Shown here: in pieces, positions 14,521-17,179 of the stretch
How the letters are laid out: every line of letters starts with the position of its first letter
How positions within the stretch are numbered: position 1 is the stretch's first letter
The notes under the pieces: generated by a model
What the model saw: only the letters and a program-made list of their open reading frames with translations
Told to the model about the DNA's origin: nothing
Databases searched by the model: none
Program-made: the position numbers and the translations under genes
Assembly: GCA_041691815.1 (NCBI GenBank)
Contig: JBEPTZ010000095.1
Location: 1-17,179 of the forward strand
Length of the DNA: 17,179 bases
Reading direction: 5' to 3'
Source: 70-18 sp041691815
GTDB taxonomy: Bacteria > Pseudomonadota > Alphaproteobacteria > Acetobacterales > Acetobacteraceae

Positions 14521-14772
14521 ACGGTGAAAATCGGCGACGCACGATACCATCGCATTCTTACAGCGACGTTTCTTTACAAATAATTTTTTTTGATGAAAAA
14601 CACTGGATAAATCTGCCGTTAATTCGTAGGCTGCCCCCGTCAAGCAGACGTTAATTGATACCGCGCCGGCCGTCGTGGCCGGTTAACGGTCATGGCGGCA
14701 ATTGGCGGCCCGGGGCTGCCGATCGACTGAACGAGATCATCAGGCAATGAGACGGCGAGGCAGGGGGGTGAC
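14521..14772. promoter_or_regulatory. A/T-rich intergenic region with three evenly spaced GTTAA boxes
   Basis: This region is much richer in A/T than its surroundings, with a T8 run near 14584-14591. GTTAATT at 14618-14624 and 14650-14656 and GTTAAC at 14682-14687 start exactly 32 bases apart. A 6-bp hairpin CCGGCC(N5)GGCCGG lies at 14666-14682. The region precedes the GTG-started hypothetical gene and probably holds its promoter; I see no convincing -35/-10 pair. Confidence 0.4.
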
Positions 14773-15357
14773 GTGAAGCGTAGCGCGAATTTTCCCACCG
14801 TTCTGCTTGGCACCTTGGGCGCGGCGCTGCTGCTGCTGCCTGCCGCCGCGGCCGCCGCCGCGATCACCTCCGTCACGATGTCGGACACGCAGTGGGTGCC
14901 CAACGCGACGCCGACCGCCTTCAGCCTTACCCCGGGCGAGCCCCGCCACAGCCCCGCCCGCGCGCCGCGGGCAGCACCGCCGCAGCGTCTCCGATTGTTC
15001 GGCTATCCCAGCGCCAGGGCCGATGAGTTCGTGCCACCTCCTGTCCCGGCCGGACCATCCCTACTGTTCAGCCATGCGGCCCTTGGCGTCGCAATGCTGG
15101 ACAGCCCCGCTGCCGGCGCCGGGGGAGATGGCGTTGCCACCGCCGATAGCGGCCATCTGGGCGCCGCGCAGCTGGCCCTGACCGTGCCCGCGACAACCCG
15201 GACCATCCTGCCCTCGCCGCTGCCGATCGCATTGATCCTGGCGCTGGTGCTGCTGCCCGCCGGCCTGGTGCTGGGTCAGGCGCTGCGCGGCCCCTCGCGC
15301 CGGCCGCACCCGGCGATGCGCCGCCAGGCCGCGTCGCGGCGGGACAGCAACGGTTAA
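14773..15357 (+). CDS. Hypothetical exported protein with C-terminal membrane anchor
   Basis: I do not recognise this 194-residue protein. It starts at GTG 14773 with AGGGGGG just upstream. Residues 1-30 form a signal peptide (MKRS, a Leu-rich core, then a run of Ala). The middle (31-145) is Pro/Ala/Gly-rich, with ITSVTMSDTQWVP and a Pro/Arg-rich stretch, and looks poorly folded. A hydrophobic segment (about 150-171) preceded by LPSPLP and followed by many Arg residues should anchor it with the basic tail in the cytoplasm. This layout resembles, but does not match, PEP-CTERM-type sorting tails because the basic tail is over 20 residues long. The base composition fits the neighbours. It is upstream of etfB, but a promoter lies between them. 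Confidence 0.7.
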   Translation: MKRSANFPTVLLGTLGAALLLLPAAAAAAAITSVTMSDTQWVPNATPTAFSLTPGEPRHSPARAPRAAPPQRLRLFGYPSARADEFVPPPVPAGPSLLFSHAALGVAMLDSPAAGAGGDGVATADSGHLGAAQLALTVPATTRTILPSPLPIALILALVLLPAGLVLGQALRGPSRRPHPAMRRQAASRRDSNG

Positions 15358-15367
15358 CCGATGCCGC

Positions 15368-15381
15368 CGGGCCTGAGCCCG
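15368..15381 (+). terminator. Short GC hairpin after the hypothetical gene
   Basis: CGGGC, CTGA, GCCCG forms a 5-bp stem 10 bases past the stop codon. It has no T-run, so it may only mark the 3' end of the transcript. Confidence 0.25.
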
Positions 15382-15434
15382 CGCCGGACCTCCAGACCCG
15401 TCAAACCGATTGCGCTGCCCCGCGCACGCCGCGT

Positions 15435-15464
15435 TTGACAGCGCCGGGAGCCTCCCCCTAAGTT
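15435..15464 (+). promoter_or_regulatory. Putative sigma70-like promoter of etfBA
   Basis: A perfect TTGACA (15435-15440) is followed 18 bases later by TAAGTT (15459-15464). The spacer contains the palindrome GGGAG-C-CTCCC (15446-15456), which could be a repressor site. The promoter lies about 120 bases before the etfB ATG, leaving a long leader with a T5 run. Confidence 0.5.
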
Positions 15465-15585
15465 CCGCCGTCTTTTTGCAGGTGCGAACTGGCGCGGGTG
15501 GGGCTTGCCCTGGCCGTGGCCTTCGTTGCACTCAATCATCTCCGCCCGGCGCCTCGTGCGGAGACAGGAAGCGGTACGTCAACTC

Positions 15586-16335
15586 ATGAAGATCCTCGTC
15601 CCCGTCAAGCGGGTGGTCGACTACAACGTGAAGGTCCGGGTGAAGTCGGACGGCTCGGGAGTCGAGACCTCCGGGGTCAAGATGTCGATGAACCCGTTTG
15701 ACGAAATCGCCGTCGAGGAAGCGGTGCGCCTGAAGGAGAAGGGTGTGGCGACCGAGATCGTCGCCGTCTCCATGGGTGTCGCGCAATGTGCGGAGACCAT
15801 CCGCACCGCGCTGGCGATGGGTGCCGACCGTGGCATCCTGGTGGAAAGCGACGCCGACCTGCAGCCGCTGGCGGTAGCCAAGATGCTGCGCGCGATCGCC
15901 GACAAGGAGCAGCCGGGCCTGATCATCCTGGGCAAGCAGGCGATCGACGACGACATGAACGCCACCGGCCAGATGCTGGCTGCCCTGCTCGGCTGGGCGC
16001 AGGGCACCTTCGCCAGCAAGGTGACGGTTGATGGCGACAGCGTGCTGGTAACCCGCGAGGTGGATGGCGGGCTGGAGACGGTGAAGCTGGCGCTGCCGGC
16101 GATCATCACCACCGACCTGCGCCTCAACGAACCGCGCTACGCCTCGCTGCCGAACATCATGAAGGCGCGCAAGAAGCCGATCGAGACCATCAAGCCGGCC
16201 GATCTGGGCGTCGACCCGGCGCCGCGGCTGACCATCGTGAACGTGGTCGAGCCGGCCAAGCGGCAGGCCGGGGTGAAGGTGAAGTCGGTCGCCGAACTGG
16301 TCGACAAGCTGCGCAACGAAGCGAAGGTGATCTGA
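15586..16335 (+). CDS. etfB: Electron transfer flavoprotein subunit beta
   Basis: EtfB pairs with EtfA to form the soluble flavoprotein that takes electrons from acyl-CoA and other dehydrogenases and passes them to ETF:ubiquinone oxidoreductase. The 249-residue length is exactly typical. Landmarks are the N-terminal MKILVPVKRVVDYNVKVRVK, MNPFDEIAVEEAVRLKEKG (35-53), the LGKQAIDDDMNATGQM segment (115-130) that contributes to AMP binding, and the dehydrogenase recognition loop NEPRYASLPNIMKARKK (181-197, Leu188). The ATG at 15586 gives the conserved N terminus; an AGGAAG lies 14 bases upstream, rather far. etfA starts 2 bases after the stop, so the two are co-transcribed and probably translationally coupled. 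The group-1 (respiratory) type is inferred from these motifs. Confidence 0.96.
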   Translation: MKILVPVKRVVDYNVKVRVKSDGSGVETSGVKMSMNPFDEIAVEEAVRLKEKGVATEIVAVSMGVAQCAETIRTALAMGADRGILVESDADLQPLAVAKMLRAIADKEQPGLIILGKQAIDDDMNATGQMLAALLGWAQGTFASKVTVDGDSVLVTREVDGGLETVKLALPAIITTDLRLNEPRYASLPNIMKARKKPIETIKPADLGVDPAPRLTIVNVVEPAKRQAGVKVKSVAELVDKLRNEAKVI

Positions 16336-16337
16336 TC

Positions 16338-17179
16338 ATGACCGCTCTGGTTCTGCTCGATTTCGAGGGTGGCCGCATCAAGCAGCCGGCCCGCGCGGCG
16401 GTGGCGGCGGCGCAGGCGCTGGGCGAGGTGCATGTGCTGGTGGCCGGCTCCGGCGTTCAGGCGGCGGCCGATGCCGCGGCCAAACTGCCCGGCGTTGCCA
16501 AGGTGATCCTGGCCGATGATCCGGCCTTCGCCAATTCCCTGGCCGAGCCGCTGGCCGCCCTGCTGGTGGCGCTCGCGCCGGCCTATTCGCACCTGCTGGC
16601 CGCGGCCACCGCCAGCGGCAAGAACGTGATGCCGCGCGCGGCGGCCCTGCTCGACAGCCAGCCGATCAGCGACATCGCCGGCGTGGTGGACGCCGATACC
16701 TTCGTGCGGCCGATCTATGCCGGCAACGCGCTGGCCACGGTGAAGAGCAGCGACGCCAAGAAGGTGATCACCGTGCGCGCCACCAGCTTCGACCCGGTGG
16801 CCGAGGAGGGCGGCAACGCGCCGATCGAGGCCGCCGCCGCAGTGCCGGCCCAGGCGCTGTCCAGCTTCGTCTCGGCGGAACTCTCCAAAAGCGAGCGGCC
16901 GGAACTGACTGCGGCGCGGGTGGTGATCTCCGGCGGGCGCGGCATGCAGAACGGCGACAACTTCAAGATGCTCGACGTAATCGCCGACAAGCTGGGCGCC
17001 GCGGTTGGCGCCAGCCGCGCGGCGGTGGATGCCGGTTTCGTGCCAAACGATTACCAGGTGGGGCAGACCGGCAAGATCGTGGCGCCGGAACTTTACGTCG
17101 CGGTCGGCATCTCCGGCGCGATCCAGCATCTGGCCGGCATGAAGGACAGCAAGGTGATCGTGGCGATCAACAAGGACGA
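16338..17179 (+). CDS. etfA: Electron transfer flavoprotein subunit alpha, 3' end outside the window
   Basis: This is the partner of EtfB and carries the FAD. 280 complete codons are visible from ATG 16338; roughly 30 residues are missing at the C terminus judging by the usual length of about 310. The N-terminal domain starts MTALVLLDFEGGRIKQPARAA. The FAD-binding domain is evident from VVISGGRGM (about 194-202), GASRAAVDAGFVPNDYQVGQTGK (GQTGK at 242-246, contacting FAD) and the VGISGAIQHLAGMKDSKVIVAIN segment that ends the visible part. It follows etfB with a 2-base gap. Confidence 0.96.
   Translation, partial: MTALVLLDFEGGRIKQPARAAVAAAQALGEVHVLVAGSGVQAAADAAAKLPGVAKVILADDPAFANSLAEPLAALLVALAPAYSHLLAAATASGKNVMPRAAALLDSQPISDIAGVVDADTFVRPIYAGNALATVKSSDAKKVITVRATSFDPVAEEGGNAPIEAAAAVPAQALSSFVSAELSKSERPELTAARVVISGGRGMQNGDNFKMLDVIADKLGAAVGASRAAVDAGFVPNDYQVGQTGKIVAPELYVAVGISGAIQHLAGMKDSKVIVAINKD

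Noticed and set aside
14560..14600. Possible fifth copy of the A/T-rich repeat element after the Hint gene
   Set aside because: It is A/T-rich with long T and A runs, but neither palindrome nor the inner arm GCAAAAAAACTTTTCATCC is present.
14506..14708. 11-bp direct repeat GCAATTGGCGG at 14506-14516 and 14698-14708 as an attachment-site or insertion scar
   Set aside because: A related CAATTGGCG also occurs near 4305, the first copy is coding sequence of the Hint gene, and nothing mobile lies between them.

Overview
This GC-rich window looks like the chromosome of an alphaproteobacterium, most likely Rhodospirillales/Acetobacteraceae. The clues are the order SRP RNA-dnaX-ybaB-recR, a MucR/Ros regulator, a Fur protein without the CxxC zinc pairs, an OlsB-type acyltransferase beside fur, and a Hint-domain protein. 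The family-level placement is inference. Almost all of the window is conserved housekeeping content. No phage, CRISPR array, toxin-antitoxin pair or defence island was recognised.

Layout. Positions 1-260 (minus) hold the 5' part of a secreted protein built from a 12-residue tandem repeat, cut by the window edge. A LysR regulator (627-1565, plus) converges with a minus-strand chain that reads, in transcription order, nudC, a small lipoprotein, a DUF488 protein and an SDR oxidoreductase; the first three are coupled by ATGA and TGATG overlaps. Diverging from nudC is the SRP RNA gene (about 4164-4271), then dnaX, ybaB and recR on the plus strand. Next comes a minus-strand group: fur, an OlsB-like acyltransferase and a D-2-hydroxyacid dehydrogenase. 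mucR (minus) diverges from a TusA-like protein (plus). The minus-strand group nfuA, a RutE-like nitroreductase, tsaB and rimI follows. A Hint-domain protein (plus) diverges from nfuA. The window ends with a secreted or membrane-anchored hypothetical protein and etfB-etfA, the latter truncated by the window end.

How the genes work together. dnaX, ybaB and recR serve replication and recombination. tsaB belongs to the t6A tRNA modification pathway and rimI is a protein N-acetyltransferase often found beside it. nfuA carries Fe-S clusters, and fur plausibly senses iron or manganese. etfB and etfA form the electron-transfer flavoprotein that takes electrons from acyl-CoA dehydrogenases.

The most unusual non-coding feature is a family of four A/T-rich intergenic repeats, all in the same orientation: three full copies of about 125-140 bp and one half copy. 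Each full copy is an imperfect long inverted repeat whose two arms each contain their own palindrome, and the stems change in a compensatory way between copies. Copies sit between ybaB and recR, after recR, between tsaB and rimI, and upstream of tsaB. The most unusual coding features are the 12-residue-repeat secreted protein, a Fur with three of four site-1 metal ligands replaced, a RutE-type enzyme with a Pro/Ala-rich N-terminal extension, and the Hint-domain protein.
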